Source: Isoetes taiwanensis (lineage: Eukaryota > Streptophyta > Lycopodiopsida > Isoetales > Isoetaceae). From it: a DNA stretch of 64,000 bases. Made by a program: the position numbers and the translations under genes. The notes below the pieces were generated by a model. That model searched no databases, was not told where the DNA came from, and saw only the letters and a program-made list of their open reading frames with translations. The DNA is taken from assembly GCA_021234155.1 (NCBI GenBank), contig JAJEKV010000053.1, forward strand, positions 3,335,149-3,399,148. Reading direction: 5' to 3'. This document shows, piece after piece, positions 1-11,639 of this stretch. The first letter of the stretch is position 1. Each line of letters opens with the position of its first letter.

Positions 1-329
1 CTATCAGTATTACTTTCGTTCAGTTACGTATTATAAATGCTAATCAAGATTCATGAACACATCAACATATACTTGTATTTCCATGTACTTGTGCTTGAAA
101 AAATATTATGTTTATATGGTCCAAATTATAACAAAGTGTTCCACAGAAAGTAAAAGATAAGCAAAATGTAAGAAAAATTTTGCATTCAGTCAAGGTCTTG
201 CAGTCCACTGGGAGCCATGAGATTATGGTGTGGATAGTGATTTCTTTGTATCCTGATTCATACATATAATAGGATTATTCACACTACCTGCTTTGGTGTG
301 GCTCGTTCTGTTATGTTCTCGATTATACC

Positions 330-2090
330 TATGGTCCATTTGAGGGGCTGACCGGGTCGGCTGGGTTGCTCGATGTATTCAAATGCAGCCGAAGCAATGT
401 ATTCCACGTTTCAGAATCTGCATTCCATGGCATCCTGATGGCTTCCGCAGGCCTCTGGCCTGTAGCACGCGCAGCAGTGAAAATCATGCTACCAAAGTGC
501 TTTGTTGATGGAACAATGCCATGGTGCTCATACATACAAATGAGTGATGAGTAGCCTTCATTAACAGCACCATGATGTCTGCAGCTGGACGGAGACGCGC
601 TGAAACTTGCGCATCGGGTCGCAACCATCCAACATCGTTCCAGTATTTCTTGCCTGCATCATCCTCATTCTGGTATACACCTCAATCATGTGCATGATAT
701 TGTGTTTGCCTTGCTGCGGGGAAACACATAGGTAAATACGTAGCTTCCACGCACGCCTGCTCGTTTATTAAAAAGCATTTTCTATACCTGTATCTGGTAT
801 AAGGCCCTTCTCAGAACGATACATATGGATCAACCTGCATTGTTCCAGAGTAGCTTTAGCACAGAACATTCAAAACAGTGATAATTGTAAAGCTGGTCCC
901 ATTCTACTTGCCTTTGCCAGGGGAATAGAAGAAGGGCCTCCCTCCCACCACAATTCCATGTATGTGCTGAAATTATAGTATTCCATGATACTAGATCATG
1001 GGACATTCATGTTATCAAACTCTAATAACAGCATCCTCAAACTGCCACACTTGTCATACATGTCAATCAATACATTCTGTACAGAAATGTCTGGCCTTAA
1101 ATGCTAGATTCAGTACAGGCATGAATGGATTTGGCTGCCCCTAATGCTGCTGCTTCTTTTGCAACACCCAAAGTGCCTATAAAACTGGCTGCATCTGGTT
1201 CCTGGTCTTTTTTCACACCTCCTGAAATAATTCTAAAGCCTTCTTTCCATATCCATTCTTTGAATAGACTGAAATCATTGCATTCTGTGACATCAAACTT
1301 GGATGATGAAGTTTACAAAATGCTAGACATCGCGTTATCCACACTCTGGCACTTACCATACAAATGTACTAGTGATGTGATAAATCATCTCCACAAAAAT
1401 CTGGAATCATGGTTTTTGAATGAATGAATTTACCTTAGCCAAATGGGTAAAGGTTTATGCAAGCATCAAAATAACAGTGAAGCTGACAACATTTAATTTG
1501 GTATTATTGGAGTGCAACAGATGAAAAAGCTTCAATGCCTCCTTATCATACCCTTGTTCAGTGTTATGCTTGCATTACAGTGACCAAACCATCAAGTCCT
1601 TTTCATACATTCTGTCAAACAAAAGATTGACATTCTCCAAACTTCCACACCTTCCATAGACATTAATAAGGGCAGAACCTTACGAAAGTTTCCCAGCATA
1701 TTTGGCTCAGAATGCATGAATGGATTAACTTAGTTTCAGCTAACAGGGTACATGCTTGCAAAATCACAATAAAGATCACCTTATCTGGGTTTATGCCCGT
1801 TGCACCATTTCAAAGTAGAGTTCAAATGCCTTACTTATCTGGAACCTTTGCACATATGCTGCAATTATAGCAGTCAGGAAAAATATTTTTCTGCAGGAAT
1901 TTTGTCAAACACAGTCTGTGCCTCCTTCAAAGCACCACAGTTAGCATAATTTCTAACCAGAAGATTTCCAATATAAGTGCTTCTTTCAATACTGCTTCCG
2001 ATGATCTTAGCATGAGCCACTTACACTCCAGATAGAATCATGTCCTCATTCCAGCTTTTTCTTATCCACAAAATTCAACAACATTATTGA
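330..2090 (-). pseudogene. Decayed pentatricopeptide-repeat (PPR) protein gene
   Basis: Read on the minus strand, broken frames carry a series of PPR motifs typical of plant organelle RNA-binding proteins. Examples are NLLVRNYANCGALKEA (about 1985-1935), SALINVYGRCGSLENV (about 1680-1630), NAMISVYSKNGYGKKALELF (about 1300-1240) and NVLIDMYDKCGSLR (about 1080-1035). A C-terminal stretch with EGYSSLICMYEHHGIVPS and MPWNADSETWNTLL follows at about 590-370, the usual end of a PLS-type PPR array. Stops and frameshifts separate the motifs, so no full-length product is possible. No intron signal is needed to join them, which fits the intronless PPR families of plants. A DYW deaminase end was not found. 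The family call is firm; the RNA target is unknown. Confidence 0.85.
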
Positions 2091-2769
2091 ACTGGGTAGA
2101 ACAGCGGTGCTTTTTAATCAGAACATCCTCCTTTTGAAGCCTAAGTTGAAACCAAAAGACAAGGTTTGGTTTATATCTTCAGGAAAACATCTGTTCCAAA
2201 CAATCAACTAGAACTAACATACCTGAGACTGGGAGGCACTGAAGCCATGTGGTTCCTGAGACTTCTCCCTTGTCTCCCTGTGGGCGAAACCAATGAATTT
2301 ACTGCCATATCCATGCAGCTTTCTGTAATTATTGACTGTTGTAGAGCATCCTCGACAGACAATGAGATCCATACAACTTGCCAGCCACCTTCTTCTTTGC
2401 TCTCTATACTTTTATATTCTTACAATGGTACGTCCATTCATACTGGGTGCTTAATTGTGAACTTCTCATACTTAACGATCTTGCCAACTACTAAAAGGCA
2501 ATGAACTTAACCTTATGTTAACAAGATGGTTTTGTCATATTGACAATGAGAAAGACATGAAACTTGATTCTATTAGCAGTAAGGCGCCTCCGTTAACATG
2601 AATTGAATGGATAATTCTTATAGCTGCTTATAGTTCTGCAGTCTTGGTTTTAAACTGAAACCAGATAAAATATACTCTCCTCCATACTTGGACAAAAAAC
2701 ATGCCTCAAGATTTTTTCCATTTCCAATCAAATAACATATTACATGACCAATTGTAGGCGTTCAAGACA
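2091..2769. other. No gene recognised
   Basis: AT-rich sequence between the PPR pseudogene and the Cys-rich gene. It may include the 3' untranslated part of the minus-strand Cys-rich gene. I see no conserved reading frame or repeat. Confidence 0.4.
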
Positions 2770-3644
2770 TCAACGGCGACCTTCACATTCGACATCCTCT
2801 GGAACCTGAACAAGTGTAGCAATAATTCCACTTTTGGGCAACCTATGCAAGATAGCCAAGGTTAAAGACCATAAGTGGGAAGTGAGGATTTCTACTTGTC
2901 AAAGAACAGAAAATAAAATACGTTTTCCCTTTTTCTGATTTTAATCACGGGGATTTGTATTTAGCTCAACACTAGTCAACATAGCCAAAGTGCTGTCTTT
3001 AAACTATTTGTAATTCACCATTTCGTCTGCACTTAAAGGACCACACAACAATAAATTGAAAACTTTAAAATTCTATGGGAGCATGGATGGATGACATTTT
3101 ATCCAATTTAAATTTGTCTTCTCTAAAAGCGTTAAGCCTTTGGACTTTATCATACTCATCCATTTTAGCAAAAGCCATTGCAGGATAAATTGGTTTTATA
3201 TGACCTTGTTGGTTTACTAATTAATTACTCTACTTAACCTTTATATTGGGAAAGGGAATACCCAGCTGTATTACGGGTTGCAGCATCCCTTGCATTGGTC
3301 CTTGCCTTCAATATAGCTTCCGCGGACAAGTCTTTTAGAACATATCCTTCACCCTTACATGTAGGGCACAATCCACTACCCTGACATGATAAGCATTCTG
3401 CCCTAAACAAATAAAGAATGCTGTCAAATTATTTTTAATTTGTTGTCACTGAGAGCAATCAGAAGTTCACAATTATACTTACCTTCTGTTTTGCCAGCTG
3501 TTCTATTCAACCTTGTCAAGGCAATAACTGCAGCTCCTATTGTAGAAATTGCAACAGCAGCTGAGACACTAGGTGGAAGCGCATTGGTAGTAAGACGGCA
3601 CCTACTCTTGTGATCAGCCACACCACTAGAACCCACGATACATT
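2770..3644 (-). CDS. Small Cys-rich DnaJ-zinc-finger-like protein, 3 exons seen (5' end missing, last exon frame-disturbed)
   Basis: Three minus-strand exons join with correct phase: 3644-3483, 3397-3262 and 2842-2770. Exon boundaries show tttcag/, /gtaagt, gggcag/, /gtattc and gcatag/. The first exon has a hydrophobic segment (AVAISTIGAAVIALTRL), suggesting a membrane anchor or the end of a transit peptide. The second gives ECLSCQGSGLCPTCKGEGY, the CxxC-x-G-x-G spacing of DnaJ-type zinc fingers, then KDLSAEAILKARTNARDAA. Small plastid proteins of this design are common in plants; that placement is inference. In the third exon the spliced frame reads GLPKSGIIATLVQ to a stop. A neighbouring frame reads KWNYCYTCSGSRGC, the expected second zinc-binding half, so two small compensating indels seem to have scrambled it. 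Upstream exons and the start codon were not identified; a 60-nt exon-like block near 3920-3980 does not match in phase. It may be a recent pseudogene. Confidence 0.6.
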
Positions 3645-3659
3645 CTGAAATCACAATAT

Positions 3660-5270
3660 ATATCCAGGTCACCTAAATATTGACTGGGCTTGTTTTATGA
3701 GTTCCCTATTAAAACAATGATTTTCTTAACAGAGCTAATTTTACAGGATGGATGCATCCGTTATGAACAAGTGAAACAAGTACAAGAATCATAAAATAAT
3801 CGTTTTCATTTAGAAGATATATGATAAAGCCAACGACTTTCTCAAGCAAATAGTTCAAGCTCAATTTGTTATGGGTGATATTTTGGACTCTCCAGCAGAT
3901 GTGAGCCGTTAGAATACCTGTTGGTGCCTGAAAAATGGAGTCAGCTCCGTTTTAGAATTTATCGCAACTGTCTGCCACTGAAAGACAAAGTTAGTTAGAC
4001 ATTGCAAGCCTGGGCATCAATCCATAACTTACATTAGTCGAGAAACTCTAGTCTGAAAAACTCTAGATTTGGAATTGCGTAACAGGATTGTATCAGACGC
4101 AGCGTTACATGTGGGATGATGAAGTGAGCATCCTGGTAAAGACATGGTTATTTGGATAACAAGCTTTGATGCCGTAGCCACTTAAATCTTGTCTAGTATT
4201 TTGCGTTTCTTAAATGTCGCTCATCCCTTTTTCACTTACAACTTAAAAAGTAGAAAATCTTCATCTATTCTATTCTTCTTATCACGAATCTCGACCATAA
4301 GATCGGATCATTTTAACATGCCACGTAAGACAATGCTATGCCAAATTCAAAAACTAAAAACAAATGCGAAGGTCTAGAACGAATAGAAAAGAACCAATCG
4401 TCAAGACTTATAATACTTGAAAATAGAGATATAGAATAATTGGTACATACACCATACAATATGGTATTTGGGTCACTATTGTTTGCCTTGGGTTAATTTC
4501 GTACTGCCACGTGGCAGACAATTCCGTTGCAGAATGGTAGTTGAGTCTACCATTCCGCATCTCCGGTTTCTAGCCGGTTAATCCTCATTTCTTGCCATCC
4601 TACGTTTCTTGCCGGGCAACAATCCTCATTCTTGGCGAGTCAAGCCTGAATCGACCCTAGAGCAAGCCTGAATCGACCCCATTAAGACCAAGGCGGGGGC
4701 CCGAGCTTGAATCCGTGGCTAAAATCCATAGATCATAGATTTTTTTGACTGTAAAATGATTGTGGCTTCTTTATCTGTTTGGACCAAGAGCGGGGCTCGT
4801 TGTTGGAGGAAGGCAAGGCCATAGCTTGAATTATAGCTTCTTCACCTCGTAAAATGGCTAGTATTGCATGAAGTTAAGCAAGAAAAAGAGGCCCAAGCTA
4901 TTTTAATCTGTCATTTCCGCTTTCGTCTTCAATAGATGTCTCTACCTTTTAAAAAAAGGTTCTTTGCGCCTCGGATTTTTGTTTGCGAGGTAAAGATCGG
5001 TGGAGTTTTGCAAACCCACGGCTTAATCTCCTTTCATGAAAAGGATGCAAGCGAAAATCTTAGCTCTGAGACAAAACCTCGAGGGAACAAGGCCTCAAGA
5101 TCTTTAGCAGGAACCGGGCCGATCTTTAACCTAGAAACCAGTCGAAGAAAGGGAGAGATGGGCGGAAGACCGCCAAAAAACTCAAGCAAGTTATGGTGCT
5201 CTGCCGTAGCTAGGATCTCGCACCAACACCATAGCCGCGCCACAATCGTCGAAATCGCTCCCCAAATACC
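3660..5270. other. No gene recognised
   Basis: Upstream side of the minus-strand Cys-rich gene, so its 5' exons and promoter probably lie here, but I cannot place them. A consensus donor gtaagt occurs on the minus strand near 4035. An open frame at 4936-5331 (+) has no recognisable motif. Confidence 0.3.
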
Positions 5271-5276
5271 ATATTG

Positions 5277-5390
5277 TAGCTTCAAGGTGTTTGTTGGACG
5301 ATACGGCATGGCGGTGACCCAGCTCGACTAACGCCCGGTCAGCGGGACCCACCGGTCCATGCGAATGTCCTCACAAACACCTTGAAGCTA
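5277..5390. repeat. 18-bp perfect inverted repeat, 78-bp spacer
   Basis: tagcttcaaggtgtttgt at 5277-5294 is the exact reverse complement of 5373-5390. Function unknown; it may be the stem of a small foldback element. Confidence 0.8.
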
Positions 5391-5399
5391 TACATAAAA

Positions 5400-7120
5400 T
5401 AATACAGTAGCATCAATTAAGGATCCGGGTGAGAATGATTTTTACATCAAGCAACCAACTGCTTCACCCTCCTATAATATTGGTTAATATGCCCAAAAAC
5501 AAAGCGGGGCGAGGGGAGTGCATACAAAGGGAATGAAGGAAACTTCTTACCAACAACATCAACCCATTTTCCAAACGACCCAGAGACCCGGCCCTAAATG
5601 ACATACCCACCTTTGAAGTCGTCTCTAGGCGGATACATGATGCCTTGGATAGCCATATACGGAGCTAATGAGAACTCACAAAAGCCTTCAACCATGATGA
5701 TCTCAAATAGTGTAGGAAACGATTATAGGAGTTGATCACTACTTGAAGCTAACTTTGGAGGGAAATATACTTTGCTTAGGCAATCAAGCTTAGCTCGAAA
5801 TTTCCAAACTTATAAAAATTTCTTGTTATAATGAATTAATGTTGAATCTAGAAAACTAACACTGCTAATGCATCTTGTAAAACACTATAGTTGCATCCTG
5901 TAAACAACCATATTTTGTATACATGTTTAAATAGCCTACCATTGAATCCTAAGGTGTAATTGAGAACATTCTTGATTTCATCAAAGGAACATTTGTATAC
6001 ACGTATCCAATATACACGTATCCAATATGTTAATGAGATGATCGACCTTAGATTACATTTGTTGATTGAGCCATTGTCTGATTGTTTTCATTTTGACTAC
6101 ATATACAAAGCTAAAGTCAATCTATGAAGGATATAAGACATCATTTTCTTATATACCCATGTTCCTTCTTCATCTTCCCTAGGCTCACAAGAAGACTCGT
6201 TGCATGGAATGTTGTCCTGAATAGAATATGTATTTTTTTTGCTCTTGTTCATCGGACCTAAAATTTTTGCTCATCTTGACACAAAGGAACAAACATGAAA
6301 ATCTCATGAAAATCTGTGAACAATTTTGATCGAGATCCGACAATTGACCCCACTGACTATAGTTGTTGAACCAAGGTTTCCATTTCTGTGACAAAGGACT
6401 AAAGAGAAATTAACCAATGAGACAAGCTCATTGCTAACAAATGTATGCACGGACTTCTAGAAATAGACTTCTGGTGGATCTGGTTAAGGAAAGACCGAAA
6501 TTAAGTTTGAGATTATAGCAGACTTTAGACATCGAGACAAAATTTTGATTCTATGATTTTAAACAAAGAGACTAAAATAAGTCCCATTCATAGACTAAAA
6601 TATCGATACAAAGCAAGCATGAAACTTAACTGCAAAAAAAGATTGTTCGTATATCCTTCCCTATGTTCTTTCTAACTATGCAACTTACATGCTAAAAAAG
6701 TAGTGTAAATTAGCGATGACATCTGCTAATGGAGGACAATCATTAACTGCCAATGGTTAAGGTGGAGTCTCTGCCAATGGTGCGGCCCATTTTTGTAGCA
6801 AACCATTGACCATATGGTGCAAGTAGACTCCTTATATTGGCACAGTCATGGCATTTGTGTGAGTCCATACTCAAGATCTGATTAGCATACCATGTTTCTC
6901 AGACGGTTAACCCTATTCTTGGCGATGGCAAGAGAGGAATCATTGATGGTTACAATGTATCATATAGTTGGAGATGATCCCGCCATCAATGGCGCTTGCA
7001 TTTTTAACTCCAACCCAACTTATCTGGCATAGTTTTCCATTGTAGTTTGGATGGATTTTTTATGTCAAACCATAGAATGATTTGCTTTTCATGTTTTCCC
7101 TCCATATTTCGGTTATTCTT
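5400..7120. other. No gene recognised
   Basis: AT-rich non-coding sequence with no long frames, tandem repeats or transposon ends that I could support. Confidence 0.4.
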
Positions 7121-7126
7121 TAGGGG

Positions 7127-7322
7127 TATCGATCTAGCCGAAGCCGATAACAAAAAATGTGTGATCGAGGCTGTACATCCAAGGCCAGATATTTGGCACG
7201 TAAGGCCGAGGCCCCCTCTAGGGCCGAAGGCCGGGCCGAAGCTTTACGTGCCAAGTATCAGGTTGAGGACGTTCAATCGAGGCCACACATTTTTTGTTAC
7301 CGACCGAGGCGAAGATCGATAA
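7127..7322. repeat. Foldback (long imperfect inverted repeat), MITE-like
   Basis: The two halves are inverted copies of each other. Matching blocks include tatcgatct with agatcgata at the ends, taacaaaaaatgtgtg (about 7147-7162) with cacacattttttgtta (about 7284-7299), and tttggcacgtaa (about 7192-7203) with ttacgtgccaa (7244-7254). The centre is GC-rich. It is probably a foldback or MITE-type element or a piece of one. Open frames across it are a by-product of the palindrome. Confidence 0.8.
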
Positions 7323-7383
7323 ACACCTTATCAGTCTTATATGGGTGGAATAGTACTGATTTGTTATCAATACTCCTCCAGTA

Positions 7384-7401
7384 CTGATAACTAGTTATCA
7401 G
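7384..7401. repeat. 18-bp perfect palindrome
   Basis: ctgataactagttatcag is its own reverse complement. It lies just after the foldback in a stretch repeating actgat/gttatca words, so it may mark the edge of the same element. Confidence 0.6.
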
Positions 7402-7406
7402 CCTGC

Positions 7407-10400
7407 ACCAATAATGATATTCAAAAAACAAGGACTCTCCCTTTATACTAAAGAGTCCGATAAGGCTTGATCTCATTTGTAGAGCATCTGGATTGTTGAC
7501 ATGGCAACTTTTCAGGTGTAAAGCATCTAGGCCCTTACAATGGCGACTCTACGTCCTTTAATACTCATTTTCTTTACTTCCATCCATTTTTCGAATGATT
7601 TCTGATGCTCCTTTTAGGCGTTTAAATGGCTGAATGGTACAAATAGTGAATGGTGCATTGCAAACTCATGGTTCTTCCTAAATGGTATATTTCAATATCC
7701 ATAAGTTTTTGCAGCAGTACCTTTTTGTAGAAAACAAGGTGAGTTCTTTCGTTAAATGTATGCTTAAGTAGGGGAAGAAGATTGCTTAGCTTAAGCTTAA
7801 TATATAATCTTTTATTGCATGCAGGTTTGCCTGTTTGATTATTTTTGAAGACGAATCTTTGGAACAATACGACTATGCCTTTGTTTGAAACAGCCTCTCT
7901 GACCTTGAAGTTGTGACTAAGCCACTCCTTCCTCCTAAAAAAGTAGTTCTTCTAGGCCTTTCATATTAGCCTGCAAGATGCTCCTTTGTGAACTCTAGAT
8001 ATCTCAACAATACGTCCTGGAAGTTGGAGGACTGCACTTCTATGTTATGGTCCACATGATGGAGATCTCTCTCTTCATTAGAATGAGTGTCCTTATGCCC
8101 GATGCCCATTGTTTATAGTCGAAACAAGCAGCGTATTCTGGATTTGTTTGCAAGTAAGATGTGCCAGCAAGAATCTTATTAATTAGAAGTTTCGTTTCAG
8201 CGTCAGACATGCTTCTTAGAGTTCGAAGAAATGCCTTGTTAAAATTTTCCTTTATCGGTTTGTCAGAGGCATTATCTTGATCATCGCCCAATTCCTTCTT
8301 TATTCACTTACTCGCCACTGACAAAACCTTAGACCATGTAGCATCGGGCATAAAGATCCATTACTCCTCATCTTCGGATCTTTAACCTTGAGAAGTGATG
8401 GTGGCGACTTCATGGAATTCCTATATTATAAAAATTAGGATAAGCGGTCGCCATGACAATCTAATGAGCAAAGCAAATAAAATAAAAATAGGTGCTAGCA
8501 TTTGTGAGTTGCCCTTTCCACTATTTTTGTATGGGGTGTAGAAGCAATATTTTATAGGGCTTTTAAAATAGTAATTCCCCTAATATATACAGCACCACCC
8601 TTTAGAATTAAACTTCATCTAAAAGCAATGACAAACTTATCCTAAGCGAAAGGAAAAAGAAACACGAGCATCGGCTAAGCAATCACAACATGCATGCACT
8701 TAAAACTACCATACAAACAACTCCCAAGGACTCCGGTGCATATTACAGCCGGGCAACCAAATTTTTAGCATGAAACCATTTGTTTCACCCTATTCAAACT
8801 TCGGATAGATAACTTCAGTGTAAAGATGACATCCTTTCAGACCAAATTGAAGTAATATGCAACATAGCTGGTTAGCTTTTATTCGGAGCCTAGCAGATAG
8901 TAACATGACCATTTCACCTACATTCCTCAAACTATTCAAACTATTGCCCCACCAACATCTACTTATAAGATCTGGTTGCACCTTAACCAATATGACAACC
9001 CATTGCCACCAAAGCATATCAAAAGTTCCATTTTAGAAACATATAAAACATGTGCTATGTACTCCATCTCACTCCACTTGCAATAGCGAACACTGACAAA
9101 AGCTTTAGCAGCATATGCATGCAATCCATTAAAATGCAGCAAACATTGTGAAAGTTTACCAGCTTCATTGATGATTAACATTTCAAAGCAACTTCCTAAC
9201 CACCACGCGACCTCAGTGACCTCGCAATCCTTCAATCTAATCCCCTCTAGGCCGGATGTCGGACCGCATCTCCTAATTTACCCATCGGTGGAAACACTCA
9301 ACCTCGCATGCTCCTCTACTAGCACATCAAAACAAACATGGTGAGCAAGAAAAACTAGCAAGCATAACCTATGCAAAATCAATTTGCTGATTTCAAACTC
9401 GGCACTAACCACCTTAATAAACTAAGTCTTCAATCCTTTTCATAAACAAAGATTCACAAAAAAGACTTATGTACTAGTTGTACCTCTTTTTAAATCTGCC
9501 AAGAATATGGAACACTAGAAACCCTCTAGTAAAAGCCATGGCGACCCAATTACAGGAACCAAATACCTAGCACTACCCTAAGACCTATGCTTATAAACTG
9601 GCAAAAGTACAATCTAGCCTTAAAGCATACTAACATTGTAATAGACCATATTACACCAACCTAGCCACTAGACAAAACCATTAGGCCCTAAAACCAATAC
9701 GTGCTACACATATCTATGCTCTAATGGGCGATTTTTAGTAAGATGCTTTAGCTTACCATGTGATGCCTACTTTACCCTCTTACTGATGCATAAACATATC
9801 CCACTAAGCTTAATCACGCAAGAGCCACTATTCAGGGGACAATTTGTATAATCTGGCCTACAACTAAGCCTAAGCAAGACTTGAGCACATAACTTTAACA
9901 AAATGCAAAGGCGGTTAAGCGTTTTTTTTTTTGAATCGGTATTTCATGTGGTCATCTAGTATGAGAATGAAAATAATAGAGAGCGGATAATCCAAACAAA
10001 GCAACCATATTAGACCTACACAAAATGTAGTACTCTCGATGACAAATGTGAGAATAAAACCCTAGATGTCCCTACCAAAAAATGGGGGCGCATGGGTTGT
10101 ATTTGGGGTATAGAAGATAGCATGTATATGGCACACTTCTATAAGCCACTTCAAATATAATGGGCAAGGACTTGCTTTGAGCTAGTCTTTCTCCAACTAA
10201 TAATTATGCTCCGTAAACAAGGGGCGATGTTAGAAATTAGATCAAAATCGTCTTAAATCCAGGCACATTATTTCACATCTTGAATTATTTAATATCACAT
10301 GTTGATTCAAATGCTTTATTGAGGAGGTTCATAGTGAAGAGAAATAGAAATAGACAATCACAAAACTTCCCATGTTCATGTCACATGGTTTTACTAGGTA

Positions 10401-10460
10401 GCAAGCCTGAAGCCAATTCGTCCCTAACATCCCCTTTGACACTAGAGATCAATAAGATGC
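7407..10460. other. Mostly non-coding; no element recognised
   Basis: Apart from the hypothetical frame at 8040-8291 I see only short accidental frames. A poly-T run lies at about 9930. No LTR, PBS or RT motif was found. Confidence 0.35.
8040..8291 (-). CDS. Hypothetical coding-like fragment, 83 aa
   Basis: An open minus-strand frame begins MGDDQDNASDKPIKENF and continues through RSMSDAETKLLINKILAGTS and EYAACFDYKQWASGIRTL. Its balanced composition resembles a real helical protein or exon fragment more than chance AT-rich translation. I do not recognise a family. No splice sites, promoter or neighbouring exons were confirmed. It could be a fragment of a transposon-captured or decayed host gene. 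Confidence 0.2.
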   Translation of the reverse strand: MGDDQDNASDKPIKENFNKAFLRTLRSMSDAETKLLINKILAGTSYLQTNPEYAACFDYKQWASGIRTLILMKREISIMWTIT

Positions 10461-10462
10461 AC

Positions 10463-10990
10463 CTTAGAGCCGAAGCTTAATTAGCGTGCTAGAAATGTAT
10501 AAAATTAAGCAGTTGGCGGATGTTTTAAAAGCTAATGTGCTTGGAGTTGGATACCCTCTAACTACACAAAGCAAAATAGCCATAATGCAAGGAAGGCGGG
10601 GAATGTTAGTAATTACAAAAACAAAATCTAAGCCCGGAACTATAAATGCAAAAAGTGACCTTTTTGCAATACGATATTGCTTTAAAGAGTTGGATTCTTG
10701 AATGCATTGTCTAAGATTGGCTGATGCAGCTTCAAGATTGTTTTAAGCCCTTAGAGGCTGAAGCTTCATTTGCTTGCTAGAAATGTATATATTATGGCAT
10801 TGATGACTTGAATATTTCAAAGAGTATTTTTAAGTCCAATGTGAGTAGCGGTTGGATACCTTCTAACTACCAAAGTAGAAAACAACCATATTTTGCAAGA
10901 AGGCCCACGACACATTAAGTAACTACAATCAAAATCTAATCGAGGGACTACAAATGCGGGCTTATCTTTTGCAATCGTGTTAATAAATTT
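10463..10990. repeat. Two-copy diverged direct tandem repeat, about 290-bp period
   Basis: The blocks at about 10463-10690 and 10754-10990 share ordered words: gaagctt, gctagaaatgtata, ggttggatacc(c/t)tctaacta, and a final tttttgcaat/ttttgcaatc. Short frames in the first copy are not preserved in the second, so the repeat is not under coding constraint. Confidence 0.65.
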
Positions 10991-11639
10991 TTATAGGTTT
11001 ACATGAAATCATTTGGCATTTTGAGAATATTCCACCTTTACAACATTGCTATCAGGGGGAAAACAAACCCCAAGCATTGAAGTAGCATATTCTCAAAGGA
11101 TATATTGATACATACATGCGATGTGTTAGTCCAAGCCCAAAGGCATAGGACTATTTCTAAGGTATATAAAAGGCCTAAAGGCAAAGGCCCGGGGCGTCCA
11201 CGCCTGGAGTCAAGACCATGCTAACTAAGAAGAGAGATCAAGAGGTTTCATGGCTTTAGAACCCGCGTCTGCCAGTCCTTAATTGGTGTGAATCGGCAAT
11301 TATAATTCTAGAGATCATGGAAGTATTACCCCACGGTCCATTAGAGATTTTGGGGATTAGATAACCAAAGAATGCAGAAACAATCTTTTTGCTATTCTGG
11401 GCCAAAGGCCATTGTACTATATATATCGAGAAGTCTAGATTAAAAGTTTAGACAAGTCGGCATTTTTTGTTATCTCAATTCCTCTCACGAAAATTTCATT
11501 CTCAAGTGAGCATTTTGCAAAAGCCAGCATTACACTTTCACCGTAGAGGTTGTTTGTTGGACTCAAAGGTTCTCCGCGAGCATCGTCCTTTAAGCTCTCT
11601 GAATCGGACCGTAAACTTATTGACACCCGATTCTTTGGG

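Noticed and set aside
4936-5331. 131-codon plus-strand frame
   Set aside because: No motif, no supporting splice or promoter signals, and it ends inside the inverted repeat at 5277.
7047-7387. Overlapping frames of 91 and 76 codons
   Set aside because: They lie across the foldback and are explained by its palindromic GC-rich core.
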